Positions 54,539 to 62,225 of a stretch of 64,000 bases of DNA are shown here, piece after piece. This DNA is from Rufibacter tibetensis. GTDB taxonomy: Bacteria; Bacteroidota; Bacteroidia; Cytophagales; Hymenobacteraceae. The stretch lies in the NCBI RefSeq assembly GCF_001310085.1, contig NZ_CP012643.1, forward strand, positions 1,209,001-1,273,000, written 5' to 3'. Below the pieces are notes generated by a model. The model was not told the origin of the DNA and searched no databases. It was given only the letters and a program-made list of their open reading frames with translations. Position 1 is the stretch's first letter. The number at the start of each line of letters is the position of its first letter. Position numbers and translations under genes: made by a program.

Positions 54539-55806
54539 ACCCGTTTTCCGGTGTCTTGGTCATGGTTAACAAAATACAACAGAAAAGTAGTGCCCTCCCC
54601 CAATACGCTCTGCACCTCCACTTTTCCACGGTTGTTATCCATGATGCGTTTAATAATATAAAGTCCTACGCCGCTGCCTTCTACGTGGTCATGAAACCTA
54701 CGGAAAAGAGAAAACAGATGCTGTCCATATTGACTTAGATCCATTCCCATGCCGTTGTCTTTCACCTCCAACACCAGGTACTGGTCCTGTAACCGGGTAG
54801 TGAGGGAGATCTGCAACGTCCGTTGAGGATCGCGGTATTTGATTGAATTTGAAAGCAGGTTCCTGAGCAGGCTGTACAGGTTGTCTCTGGAAAAGAAGAC
54901 CTCCGGCGCCGCCGAAAAGTCTGCCTGTATTTTGGCGTCTGATTCCCGTATGCTTTGGGCCAACGTGGCTTGCACCTGCTCCAACACGGCCTGAAAAGAA
55001 AGCTTTTTCAGGTCGACCTCCTCCACGGGCTTTTGGATGCGGCTTACTTCAGCCAGGTTGTTCAGCTTCCGGTGAATGCTGGAAACCGAATCATCCAGGC
55101 GGGTGAACAACTGGGTAAGCTCTGGGTTGTTGGGCGGCAGTTCTTCCCTGATGGCGTCCACCAAACCCGATACGTTTAAGACTGGCCCCTTTAAATCTCT
55201 TGAAGCATAGTAGACAAAGTCATCCAAGTCTGCGTTCTTCTTGATTAGCTCGTAGTTTTTAGAAATCAGCTGTTTTTCAGCGCGTTTCCGGTTTTCTATT
55301 TCGCGCTCCAGTTCTCTATTGGCGGTAATGGCCTGGGCACTGCGTTTCTGCACCCGGTCCTCTAACTCCTGCTGGGTTTCACGCAGGGCGGCTTCGGCTT
55401 TCTCGCGTTCCTCTATCTGTGCCCGCAGGTCTATGTTGGTCCTTTTGAGTTGCTTTTCGCTTGGGATTGCCAGCAACCCAGGAATGGCCCTGAACAACAG
55501 ATAAGCTGCTATCAACGCTGCCACGCCAAACACCAACCTGAGGATCAATAAAAAATTCCCCTGGGAAGCAGTCTCCCAGAATTCTAGCAGGTGTACGGCC
55601 CCGCCCATCAAAGCAATAGTCCCGAAGAGCGCCAGCACCACCCTTCTTTCACGGTCGTCACGTTTTAAGGCCAGGTAAAATAAAACACCCGCCACCAGCA
55701 AATAGGCCGTAACCACAAACAACTCACCTACCAGCACCAAACCGTCTGGCCCTGAGCCCGCCGGGGTACCTGCATTCACACTGGAAGAGATTTGAAAGAG
55801 AAGCAC
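54535..55806 (-). CDS. Sensor kinase with ethylene-receptor-like membrane domain and altered H-box
   Basis: This 423-aa protein has three membrane helices (about 22-48, 55-78 and 84-110), a coiled coil (about 115-190), a dimerisation region and an HATPase domain (about 300-412). The N-box LLRNLLSNSIKY, G1 VKDNGMGMD and G2 EGSGVGLYI look intact. The usual phospho-acceptor motif ASHDLK reads ASRDLKG, so Arg203 replaces His. The membrane part aligns by eye without gaps to plant ETR1 (recalled sequence): Tyr35 and His72 match, but the copper-ligand Cys is Gly68 and the key Asp is Glu28. It may be a non-autophosphorylating scaffold or use another mechanism. It is coupled to a response regulator. 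Confidence 0.85.
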   Translation of the reverse strand: MLLFQISSSVNAGTPAGSGPDGLVLVGELFVVTAYLLVAGVLFYLALKRDDRERRVVLALFGTIALMGGAVHLLEFWETASQGNFLLILRLVFGVAALIAAYLLFRAIPGLLAIPSEKQLKRTNIDLRAQIEEREKAEAALRETQQELEDRVQKRSAQAITANRELEREIENRKRAEKQLISKNYELIKKNADLDDFVYYASRDLKGPVLNVSGLVDAIREELPPNNPELTQLFTRLDDSVSSIHRKLNNLAEVSRIQKPVEEVDLKKLSFQAVLEQVQATLAQSIRESDAKIQADFSAAPEVFFSRDNLYSLLRNLLSNSIKYRDPQRTLQISLTTRLQDQYLVLEVKDNGMGMDLSQYGQHLFSLFRRFHDHVEGSGVGLYIIKRIMDNNRGKVEVQSVLGEGTTFLLYFVNHDQDTGKRV

Positions 55807-55920
55807 TAGTTGGATCCTGAAAAGTTGATGTGCTTTAAAACGGCCTCTTGCAACACAATGTTACCATGCCTGCGCTTGCAGGAAGGACTTAAAGCAAGAT
55901 GACAGTTAGATTCTTAACTT

Positions 55921-55958
55921 AAAACAGCCACCTTTTCCTTAAAGAAGGTGGCCGTTTT
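55921..55958 (-). terminator. Intrinsic terminator after the CBS/cysteine synthase gene
   Basis: The arms AAAACAGCCACCTT and AAGGTGGCCGTTTT pair over 14 positions. The single imperfect pair is a G-U wobble in the minus-strand RNA but a mismatch in the plus-strand RNA, which fits use by the minus-strand gene ending 38 bp away. It closes a 10-nt loop. Confidence 0.8.
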
Positions 55959-55996
55959 GAGTCTGTTTTATGAAAATGACTTATAAACGATACGGC

Positions 55997-56977
55997 TTAG
56001 TCAATATAGCCTTGTGCCCGCATCCAGTCATCATTGTAGATTTTAGCCAGGTAACGGGTACCATGGTCTGGCAGTACCACTACCAACACATCATCCTCGG
56101 TTAAGTGCTCACGAGCATATTCCAAGGCACCATGTACCGCCGAACCGCAAGACCAACCCACAAACAACCCTTCTTCTTTGGCCAAGCGGCGGGTCATCAA
56201 TGCTCCGTCTTTATCGGTTACTTTAATGAAAGTGTCAATCAGGTCAAAGTTCACGTTCTTGGGCAGGATGTCCTCGCCAATACCTTCAGTGGCATACGGG
56301 TAGATTTCCTCTTCGTCAAAGATGCCGGTCTCCTTGTATTTCTTGAACACGGAGCCGTAGGTGTCAATGCCTACTACTTTGATACCAGCATTCTGCTCTT
56401 TCAGGAATTTGGAGATACCGCAGATGGTACCGCCCGTTCCTACGCCCGAAGCAAAGCAGGTGATTTTTCCATCGGCCTGTCTCCAAATCTCGGGGCCGCT
56501 GGTGTCATAGTGCGCCGCAGTGTTGGAAAGGTTATCGTACTGGTTTGGGTAAAATGAGTTGGTAATCTCCTGGTTCAGACGCTTGGCGACAGAATAGTAA
56601 GAATCTGGGTGCTCAGGCGCCACATTGGTAGGGCAAACCACTACCTCGGCTCCAACTGCCTTCAAAATGTTTATCTTCTCAGGGCTCTGCTTGTCAGACA
56701 TGGTGAAGATACACTTATAACCTTTGGCAATAGCGGCCAAGGCCAATCCCATGCCCGTGTTACCAGAGGTTCCTTCAATGATGGTTCCGCCTGGCTTCAG
56801 GATTCCCGCCTTCTCGGCGTCTTCCACCATGCGCAGGGCCATGCGGTCTTTCACTGAGTTGCCTGGGTTGAAATACTCTACTTTCGCTAACACAGTGGCT
56901 TTTACTCCATCTGTGACGCTGTTCAGCTTCACCAGTGGCGTGTTACCAATGGCCTCTATAACATTATTGAAATACAT
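55997..56977 (-). CDS. PLP-dependent cysteine synthase / cystathionine beta-synthase
   Basis: This 326-aa fold-type II enzyme has the PLP-lysine motif NPGNSVKDRMA (Lys about 43), the substrate loop EGTSGNTGMGLAL (about 70) and the phosphate loop SGVGTGGTICG (about 177). It lacks the C-terminal CBS pair of the human enzyme. The VVVLPDHGTRYLAKIYND end is more like cystathionine beta-synthase than CysK, but the sequence alone does not decide between O-acetylserine and serine plus homocysteine as substrate. If it is a CBS, it would draw on homocysteine, which MetH also uses. A TTACCTTTG promoter box precedes it. Confidence 0.88.
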   Translation of the reverse strand: MYFNNVIEAIGNTPLVKLNSVTDGVKATVLAKVEYFNPGNSVKDRMALRMVEDAEKAGILKPGGTIIEGTSGNTGMGLALAAIAKGYKCIFTMSDKQSPEKINILKAVGAEVVVCPTNVAPEHPDSYYSVAKRLNQEITNSFYPNQYDNLSNTAAHYDTSGPEIWRQADGKITCFASGVGTGGTICGISKFLKEQNAGIKVVGIDTYGSVFKKYKETGIFDEEEIYPYATEGIGEDILPKNVNFDLIDTFIKVTDKDGALMTRRLAKEEGLFVGWSCGSAVHGALEYAREHLTEDDVLVVVLPDHGTRYLAKIYNDDWMRAQGYID

Positions 56978-57014
56978 ACCTCTCTTCTTGGTTATTGACT
57001 CTTAGAATCAGGCA

Positions 57015-57022
57015 CAAAGGTA
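57015..57022 (-). promoter_or_regulatory. Candidate -7 box for the CBS/cysteine synthase gene
   Basis: TACCTTTG on the minus strand fully matches TAnnTTTG, 37 nt upstream of the ATG. A -33 TTTG is not evident. Confidence 0.55.
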
Positions 57023-57065
57023 ACTAAAAAATTCAGACCTGCCGCCCGGGTAGAACGGATATAGG

Positions 57066-57755
57066 CTACCAGCGTGGATTGTAGAAACTGGTGGTGTCTC
57101 TGAAAAAACGGTTGTAGCGCAAACGGGCCTGCCTGATGGAATCTTGTCTGATCATGAGCCTCTCCAGTTCTTTCTGGCGCTCGCGCTCCTCCATGAGTTT
57201 AGCCACACGGGTGCGTTGCTTCCCTTCCTTAGAGAACTGCTCATACAAGAAACTCAAAGGGCTGGTGATAATGTCTGGCGGCGTAGGTGGACTGGGCGGA
57301 ATGATGATGCGCGGCACGGTCACGTTCATGCGGGGTTTGGGCGGGGCCGGACGCGGCTTCATATTCCGGAGCACCCGGTCTACTTTCTCCGGAGACAAAG
57401 GCGATACTTTCACCTCCCGTAATTTCACGCTTTCTTCCTGCAGCAAGATGTTTACCCGTAACTCTGTCACGCTGCGCAACGAAGGCACGTAGATTTTTTG
57501 AGCAAACCCCAACGCCCGGAACACGAGCGTATCTGATGAGGAAATCTGTATTCTGAACGCACCCTGGGCATTGGTGGCCTGCCCCTGGCCGGTGCTCTTC
57601 AGGTAGACAGACACCCCCGCAATGGGTGCTTTGGTATCTTCCCGCAAAACTTGTCCGCTTACCCAGATATTATGGTTCCTGGTTTGGGCTACGGCCTTCT
57701 GCCACACCAGCAGACTAACTAAAAATAAAGTTAAAAAGCAGAAACGCTTACTCAT
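57066..57755 (-). CDS. Exported carboxypeptidase-like regulatory domain protein
   Basis: This 229-aa protein has a signal peptide (1-24, ending WQKAVAQ) and one CarboxypepD-like beta-sandwich (about 28-110: ISVSGQV-type VSGQVLREDTKAPIAGVSVY, then GQATNAQGAFRI). A Pro-rich linker (RPAPPKPRMNVTVPRIIIPP) and a charged helical C-terminus (KLMEERERQKELERLMIRQD) follow. The N-domain is the one found at the front of TonB receptors but no barrel follows. It may be a periplasmic or outer-membrane accessory protein. The function is unknown. It is a single gene on the minus strand. Confidence 0.8.
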   Translation of the reverse strand: MSKRFCFLTLFLVSLLVWQKAVAQTRNHNIWVSGQVLREDTKAPIAGVSVYLKSTGQGQATNAQGAFRIQISSSDTLVFRALGFAQKIYVPSLRSVTELRVNILLQEESVKLREVKVSPLSPEKVDRVLRNMKPRPAPPKPRMNVTVPRIIIPPSPPTPPDIITSPLSFLYEQFSKEGKQRTRVAKLMEERERQKELERLMIRQDSIRQARLRYNRFFRDTTSFYNPRW

Positions 57756-57786
57756 AGAATACAGAAGGGCAGAAACAGCAATGAAA

Positions 57787-57817
57787 AAAGGCTTGCCTTT
57801 CTTACGGGCAAGCCTTT
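57787..57817 (-). terminator. Intrinsic terminator after the lysine-repeat lipoprotein gene
   Basis: An 11-bp perfect stem, AAAGGCTTGCC with GGCAAGCCTTT, closes a 9-nt loop 21 bp past the stop of the minus-strand gene and is followed by a T-run in that direction. Confidence 0.82.
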
Positions 57818-57837
57818 CAAAGATACTGAGAGAACGG

Positions 57838-58650
57838 TTAGTTCTCCAGTTTTATTTTAGTGTCACCAGACTTGTACTTCACCTCGTCTTTCTCACGTTT
57901 CAGTTTGGCGTCGTCGGTTTTGATTTTAGTCTCATTTGGCTCTTTCTTCACCTTGAGGTTATCTGTCTTCAGTTTAGACTCAGCGCCTTCTCTTTTTATT
58001 TTGATGTTGTCTGTTTTCACTTTAGACTCGTCTCCTTCTACTTTCAGTTTGGAGCCATCCTGGGTCTTATATTTAGTTTCACCGCTGTAGTATTTCTGAC
58101 GGTTAGCCTCATACATTTTAAACTGCTCAGGAGTTAAGAAGCCTTTTACTTCCATGTCAACATTTGAGTTGATAGACTCCATTTCGCTGTAATACTGGGT
58201 AGGATAATCTTCTGGGTAGCCAGATACTTGCATAGATGAACTCTGCACGGCCATGCCGCTATCCATCATGTTATCTTCCTCTACCATCACGTCTTTGCTC
58301 ATGGTGCTTTCGCTATCAGCGGCCATACCAGCACTCTGGTTCGTGCTGCTGTAACGGGTCTCCAGCTCATTCATCATGCGGGCCCTGTTGTACATCACTG
58401 TACGAATGCGGGCCTGCGTAGCCTCATCTAACCTCAAATCCTGTGAAATCCGGGAAGACATACGATTGGCTCTTTCCCGTGACTCTTGCTCATAGTTGTA
58501 AACGGTGGAAGAATCATTGGTCTCGCCAGACGCACTATCTGGGGTGCTGCTGTCGTTTTCGTTGGTTTCTGTTGAAGTACCAGCATCTTCGCGGCAAGCA
58601 GAGAAAGCCAAAGCTCCTGCTACCATAAACATCAACATATGCTTTTTCAT
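57838..58650 (-). CDS. Lipoprotein with C-terminal 16-residue lysine-rich repeats
   Basis: This 270-aa protein has a lipobox at AFSAC (Cys19), a low-complexity Ser/Thr/Asn-rich spacer and a helical middle (about 50-185) with LRLDEATQARIRTV, similar in pattern to CpxP/Spy-like helical proteins. Residues 189-270 are five tandem repeats of 16-17 aa, such as GDESKVKTDNIKIKRE and GAESKLKTDNLKVKKE, with Lys at alternate positions. This points to beta strands with one basic face. No family is recognised. The repeat tail could bind anionic polymers such as LPS, DNA or polyphosphate. That is a guess. Confidence 0.8.
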   Translation of the reverse strand: MKKHMLMFMVAGALAFSACREDAGTSTETNENDSSTPDSASGETNDSSTVYNYEQESRERANRMSSRISQDLRLDEATQARIRTVMYNRARMMNELETRYSSTNQSAGMAADSESTMSKDVMVEEDNMMDSGMAVQSSSMQVSGYPEDYPTQYYSEMESINSNVDMEVKGFLTPEQFKMYEANRQKYYSGETKYKTQDGSKLKVEGDESKVKTDNIKIKREGAESKLKTDNLKVKKEPNETKIKTDDAKLKREKDEVKYKSGDTKIKLEN

Positions 58651-58803
58651 AATCTATTTTCTTTTGTAAAACATCTGGCGCCAAGAAGCTTAGCTTATTC
58701 CAGCTTTTTTACGCACCTCTGCAAAGCAAGTTTTACCTCAATTGCACTTAACTAAGCTTACTTCTTCTGAACCAATTTCCACGGCCATCTCAATAAAACT
58801 AAA

Positions 58804-58853
58804 AAATCCTGATTACAGCTTGTTTTAGGCAAAACAGGCTATAATCAGGATTT
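58804..58853 (-). terminator. Long hairpin after the phosphoesterase gene
   Basis: Arms of 23 nt (AAATCCTGATTACAGCTTGT to TTTT, and AAAACAGGCTATAATCAGGA to TTT) pair with one wobble and one mismatch and enclose AGGC. It lies 60 bp past the stop of the minus-strand gene. It has the GGCTTGTTTT-type core of the nested class. Confidence 0.75.
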
Positions 58854-58913
58854 GTACTCTTCTTAAAAGAAGAATTGAAAAATTTTTAACTGAGGAGGAT
58901 CGCTCAGGCTCTT

Positions 58914-60152
58914 TTACGCCCGTTTGAACTCAAAAACCGTGATCTCTGGCAGGAACCCTACCCGGCCATGATAGCCTAAGAACCCCAGCCCCACATTTAC
59001 ATACAAATACTGCCGGCCTTTTTGGTACAGCCCAGCCCATTGCTTGTATACATATTGCACAGGACTCCACTTCCAGCCGGGTATGTTCACCCCAAACTGC
59101 ATGCCATGGGTGTGCCCAGACAACATCAGGTCAATGTCTGGGTACTTGATGTTTACTTCGCCATCCCAATGTGAGGGGTCATGCGAAAGCAAAATCTTAA
59201 ATGGGTATTTCTCGGTACCGGCATAAGCCTTAGACAGAATGCCGTACTTAGGGAAATTCATGCGGTGGCCCCAGTTTTCCACGCCTAACAAAGCAATCTG
59301 CTGCCCGTTCCGCTCCAGCACCCGGTGCTCATTCAACAGTATGTCCCAGCCCGCTCTTCGGTGGTGACCTACCAGCGTGTTCAGGTTCTCCATTTTCGCT
59401 TCGCGGCTCTCCCAAGCCACATAATCGCCGTAATCATGGTTCCCTAATATAGAAAACACCCCGTTCTTAGCCTTGATTTTGGCCAGCGTAGGGATATAAG
59501 GCTCCACCTCTGAAGCTACGTTGTTCACAATATCACCGGTAAACACCACCACATCGGCGGCCTGTTGGTTGATGATGGCCACCGCTTTCTCCAGCGGCTC
59601 CGCAGAATGGAAACTTCCTGAGTGCATGTCAGTGATCTGCAGCAGCCGGAACCCGTCAAAGGCCGGCGGCAAATTTGGGAACCTAAGCGTCACTTTTTTC
59701 ACCTGGTAGTCATAAGCTCCTTTTACCATTCCCCAGATAAGCGTGGCAAACGGAAGCGCTCCCATTATCAACGCCAGTTGGCTCATGAATTTGTGGCGGG
59801 ACACGTCAAATTTAGGTTGGTCTGGTCCTCGCATGGTATTGGAGAGCCATTGCACCAGCCGCACCAGGTCATCCAGGAACAGGAAAAGCACAATCACCAC
59901 CTTGGAGACAAACAGGATAAACAGCACATTGGCCACTTGCATGCGCATAGGGTTAGGCGCTGAGCCCCGGGTGAGCAAGGCCAATAACAGGGTTCCTAGC
60001 GTGAAAAGGCTGATGGCCCAGTAAACAATGAAGGCGGCCTTTTTGGCGCCCGGGGTAAAGCCCGCCGCCACGGTACGTACGGCCTGGAAAACATATATAT
60101 CTATTACTAAGACAAGTATTAACGTGATGATCAGTCTGGTCATAAAATTCAA
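58914..60152 (-). CDS. Membrane-anchored calcineurin-like metallophosphoesterase
   Basis: This 412-aa protein has four hydrophobic helices in the first 150 residues, then a metallophosphoesterase domain. Metal-ligand motifs are all present: ITDMHSGS (Asp-x-His), VFTGDIVNN (Gly-Asp), ILGNHDYGDYV (Gly-Asn-His-Asp), LLSHDPSHWDG (His) and DLMLSGHTHGMQFG (Gly-His-x-His). This is the YkuE/UDP-diacylglucosamine-hydrolase-like layout seen in Gram-positives and Bacteroidota. The substrate is unproven and may be a phospholipid or UDP-lipid. It is a single gene divergent from radC. Confidence 0.9.
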   Translation of the reverse strand: MNFMTRLIITLILVLVIDIYVFQAVRTVAAGFTPGAKKAAFIVYWAISLFTLGTLLLALLTRGSAPNPMRMQVANVLFILFVSKVVIVLFLFLDDLVRLVQWLSNTMRGPDQPKFDVSRHKFMSQLALIMGALPFATLIWGMVKGAYDYQVKKVTLRFPNLPPAFDGFRLLQITDMHSGSFHSAEPLEKAVAIINQQAADVVVFTGDIVNNVASEVEPYIPTLAKIKAKNGVFSILGNHDYGDYVAWESREAKMENLNTLVGHHRRAGWDILLNEHRVLERNGQQIALLGVENWGHRMNFPKYGILSKAYAGTEKYPFKILLSHDPSHWDGEVNIKYPDIDLMLSGHTHGMQFGVNIPGWKWSPVQYVYKQWAGLYQKGRQYLYVNVGLGFLGYHGRVGFLPEITVFEFKRA

Positions 60153-60294
60153 TAAAGCTACTTCTGGGCGGCAAACCTACGCCGTGACAAGCAAACATGT
60201 ACGTGGTTTTGTAATTAAGCGGTGAACTATTTGTAAATGTTTAAGCTTATACAGACAATTTCAACCTGATTTTCTGAAACTAAGCTCCTAACGT

Positions 60295-60999
60295 ATGTCT
60301 ACCGCCTACGCTGCTGCTCCGCTCTCCATCAAATCCTGGGCCGAAGAAGACCGCCCCCGGGAAAAACTCCTCCTGAAAGGCCGCGCCGCACTATCCGATG
60401 CCGAACTGATTGGCATCCTGATTGGCTCTGGCACTCCCAGCTTAAGCGCAGTAGACGTGGCAAAACTTATCCTGAACGCTGTAGACAATGACCTCAATGC
60501 CTTGGCCCGACTTACGGTAAAAGAACTGCAAAAGCACAGAGGCATCGGCGAAGCCAAAGCCATCTCCATTGTGAGCGCTCTGGAACTAGGCCGCCGCCGC
60601 AAAGAGGCTGCCCCGGTGGTAAAAACCCGCATCACCTGCTCCACTGATATCTACGACTACATCCGCCCGCACCTTCTGGATTTGCCCCACGAGGAGTTCT
60701 GGATCATTCTGCTGAACCGGGCAAACACCATCATGAAGAAAATCCAGATCAGTACGGGTGGGGTGGCTGGTACCGTAGCTGACCCGAAACTTATCTTCAA
60801 GCACGCCCTGGAGAACCTGGCCAGCGCTATCATCCTGGTCCACAACCACCCATCCGGACAACTGAAGCCTAGCGCTGCTGACATTGCTTTAACCAAGAAG
60901 CTACAAGAGGCCGGAAAGGTTTTAGACCTGCCCATCTTAGATCACCTGATCTTCACCGATAACAGCTACTACAGCTTCGCGGACGAGGATCTGCTGTAA
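60295..60999 (+). CDS. radC: RadC-family JAB/MPN-domain protein
   Basis: This 234-aa protein has an N-terminal helix-hairpin-helix region (LQKHRGIGEAKAISIVSALE, about 82-101) and a C-terminal JAMM metal motif VHNHPSGQLKPSAADIALTKK (His-x-His about 182-184, Ser, Asp). Glu131 in the EEFWIILLN strand is conserved. The name comes from old E. coli repair genetics, but the direct activity is unclear. Such proteins often accompany mobile elements. Here it stands as a core-genome single gene. Length is normal. Confidence 0.93.
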   Translation: MSTAYAAAPLSIKSWAEEDRPREKLLLKGRAALSDAELIGILIGSGTPSLSAVDVAKLILNAVDNDLNALARLTVKELQKHRGIGEAKAISIVSALELGRRRKEAAPVVKTRITCSTDIYDYIRPHLLDLPHEEFWIILLNRANTIMKKIQISTGGVAGTVADPKLIFKHALENLASAIILVHNHPSGQLKPSAADIALTKKLQEAGKVLDLPILDHLIFTDNSYYSFADEDLL

Positions 61000-61183
61000 G
61001 AATTTTGTTTGTTGATTTGCCTGTCTGGAAGGTAGTCGCTGAAAAGTGGCTGCCTTCTTTTTTGGCCTGCTTTCTGAAAATGGGGCAAAAAGCAGCGTAC
61101 GGGAGTAATCCAGTGAAGGGAAGATTTAAAGCGAGGTGTATCAATTTCTTTCCGACCTTTGCGGCTTCAACCTGACTTTGTTC

Positions 61184-61789
61184 ATGAAAGGATTCAAATA
61201 CATTATTTTGGTAGGCGTGCTGCTCATAGTGGGCTACCTGATGAAAGATCTGTTTTTCAATGACGAGAGCTACACTCAGGCTGTCTTGAAATTCAGAGAA
61301 AACAAGGATCTCTCCTTTAGAAGCGTCACCCGCTCTCCCCTCCCTGATTCTATGCGGCGCACGTTTAACAAACTCAACTACTACGCCCCATCCCGCAATT
61401 TTGAAATCAATGCTGACTTCACGCCCATTGAAAGCAAAGAACCGGTTGCCATGCCCATGACCACGGGTACGCAGGAACCTTATTTTGTAAAGGGAAAAGC
61501 CTCGTTTGAGTTGGAAGGCCAGGAGCATACCCTTACCCTGTTTCAGAAAGCCGGCTCCGTCTCAGATACCCTGTTTATCCCGTTCACCGACCAAACAAAC
61601 GGTTTTGAGACCTACGGCGGCGGTCGCTACTTAGACGCTATCCCCAATGGACAAACTATTGTGCTGGATTTCAACAAAGCCTACAACCCCTTCTGCGCTT
61701 ACAATCCAGAGTTTGCCTGCCCGATGCCCCCGGCTGAGAACCGCTTAAAGGTAAAAATTCCCGCTGGAGAGCAGGCGTTTGCTAAATAA
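61184..61789 (+). CDS. DUF1684 protein, membrane-anchored
   Basis: The start at 61184 gives 201 aa (MKGFKYIILVGVLLIVGYLM), with one membrane helix close to the N-terminus. An in-frame ATG at 61136 would add a 16-residue tail ahead of it. The domain has the family DUF1684 signs: FRENKDLSFRSVTRSPLPDS, LNYYAPSRNFEINADF, the FIPFTDQTNGFETYGGGRYLD strand pair and DFNKAYNPFCAYNPEFACPMPPAENRL. The function is unknown. It may be extracytoplasmic. It follows radC by 184 bp on the same strand. Confidence 0.9.
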   Translation: MKGFKYIILVGVLLIVGYLMKDLFFNDESYTQAVLKFRENKDLSFRSVTRSPLPDSMRRTFNKLNYYAPSRNFEINADFTPIESKEPVAMPMTTGTQEPYFVKGKASFELEGQEHTLTLFQKAGSVSDTLFIPFTDQTNGFETYGGGRYLDAIPNGQTIVLDFNKAYNPFCAYNPEFACPMPPAENRLKVKIPAGEQAFAK

Positions 61790-61826
61790 AATTGGCAAGT
61801 TTTGATTCTTGATTTCTTAAGTTATA

Positions 61827-61937
61827 CGCTAGCGCGAGCCTCCGGCTCGTGTCCACACGCAAGGCTGAATTGATTTTATAATTCTATAAAGAGGACCAGG
61901 AATACATGCGGACACGAGCCGGAGGCTCGCGCCAGCG
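61827..61937. repeat. Inverted-repeat element, family B copy 2
   Basis: The left arm (61827-61854, CGCTAGCGCGAGCCTCCGGC onward) and the right arm (61910-61937, ending GAGGCTCGCGCCAGCG) are near-perfect reverse complements around a 55-nt centre. It aligns in the same orientation with the copy at 4090-4183. Its arms are better paired here than in copy 1. It lies in the 436-bp gap between the DUF1684 gene and pheT. Confidence 0.82.
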
Positions 61938-62024
61938 TAGGTCTGCCTGTGCTATACAGTTAACACAAAATACCTCGTAGTGTCCGAAGTTCCTACGAGT
62001 GTCTAAGCCACCACCGTCTCAAGC

Positions 62025-62042
62025 CTGTTTTCTCCAAAACAG
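62025..62042. other. Short CTGTTTT/AAAACAG hairpin upstream of pheT
   Basis: A perfect 7-bp stem with loop CTCC, in the gap before pheT. It repeats the core seen inside the longer hairpins but without a long outer stem. Confidence 0.45.
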
Positions 62043-62147
62043 CCCCAAAACACCTCTGCAAACAAGTTCTGCTACTGCATGGAGGCTTCAGACACACCCC
62101 ATTCCATAAAAAATCATCCCTTTACGTCCATCTTCCCCAGTTTTTGG

Positions 62148-62155
62148 TAATTTTG
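62148..62155 (+). promoter_or_regulatory. Candidate -7 box for pheT
   Basis: TAATTTTG matches TAnnTTTG and lies 70 nt upstream of the pheT ATG. The -33 region holds only TTTA with an over-long spacer, so this is tentative. The 70-nt leader shows no T-box or clear leader peptide. Confidence 0.4.
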
Positions 62156-62225
62156 AAAATTGCAGCCGCAGAACGGCTGGTAGGGGGCGGCGTTGCTGCA
62201 CCTGTCACACCCTGAGATTAACACC

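Noticed and set aside
55840-55910. Possible third copy of family A repeat (GCAAGATGACAG)
   Set aside because: Only a short stretch resembles the element end, and the rest cannot be aligned, so it may be coincidence.
57622-58137. Plus-strand ORF of 171 codons antisense to the lysine-repeat lipoprotein
   Set aside because: It is a mirror of the low-complexity repeat region, full of Phe/Val/Leu runs, with no start context. The minus-strand gene has the signal peptide and terminator.
60953-61528. Minus-strand ORF of 191 codons over the end of radC and DUF1684
   Set aside because: It lies antisense to two well-supported genes and has no domain. It is an open frame created by their codon use.
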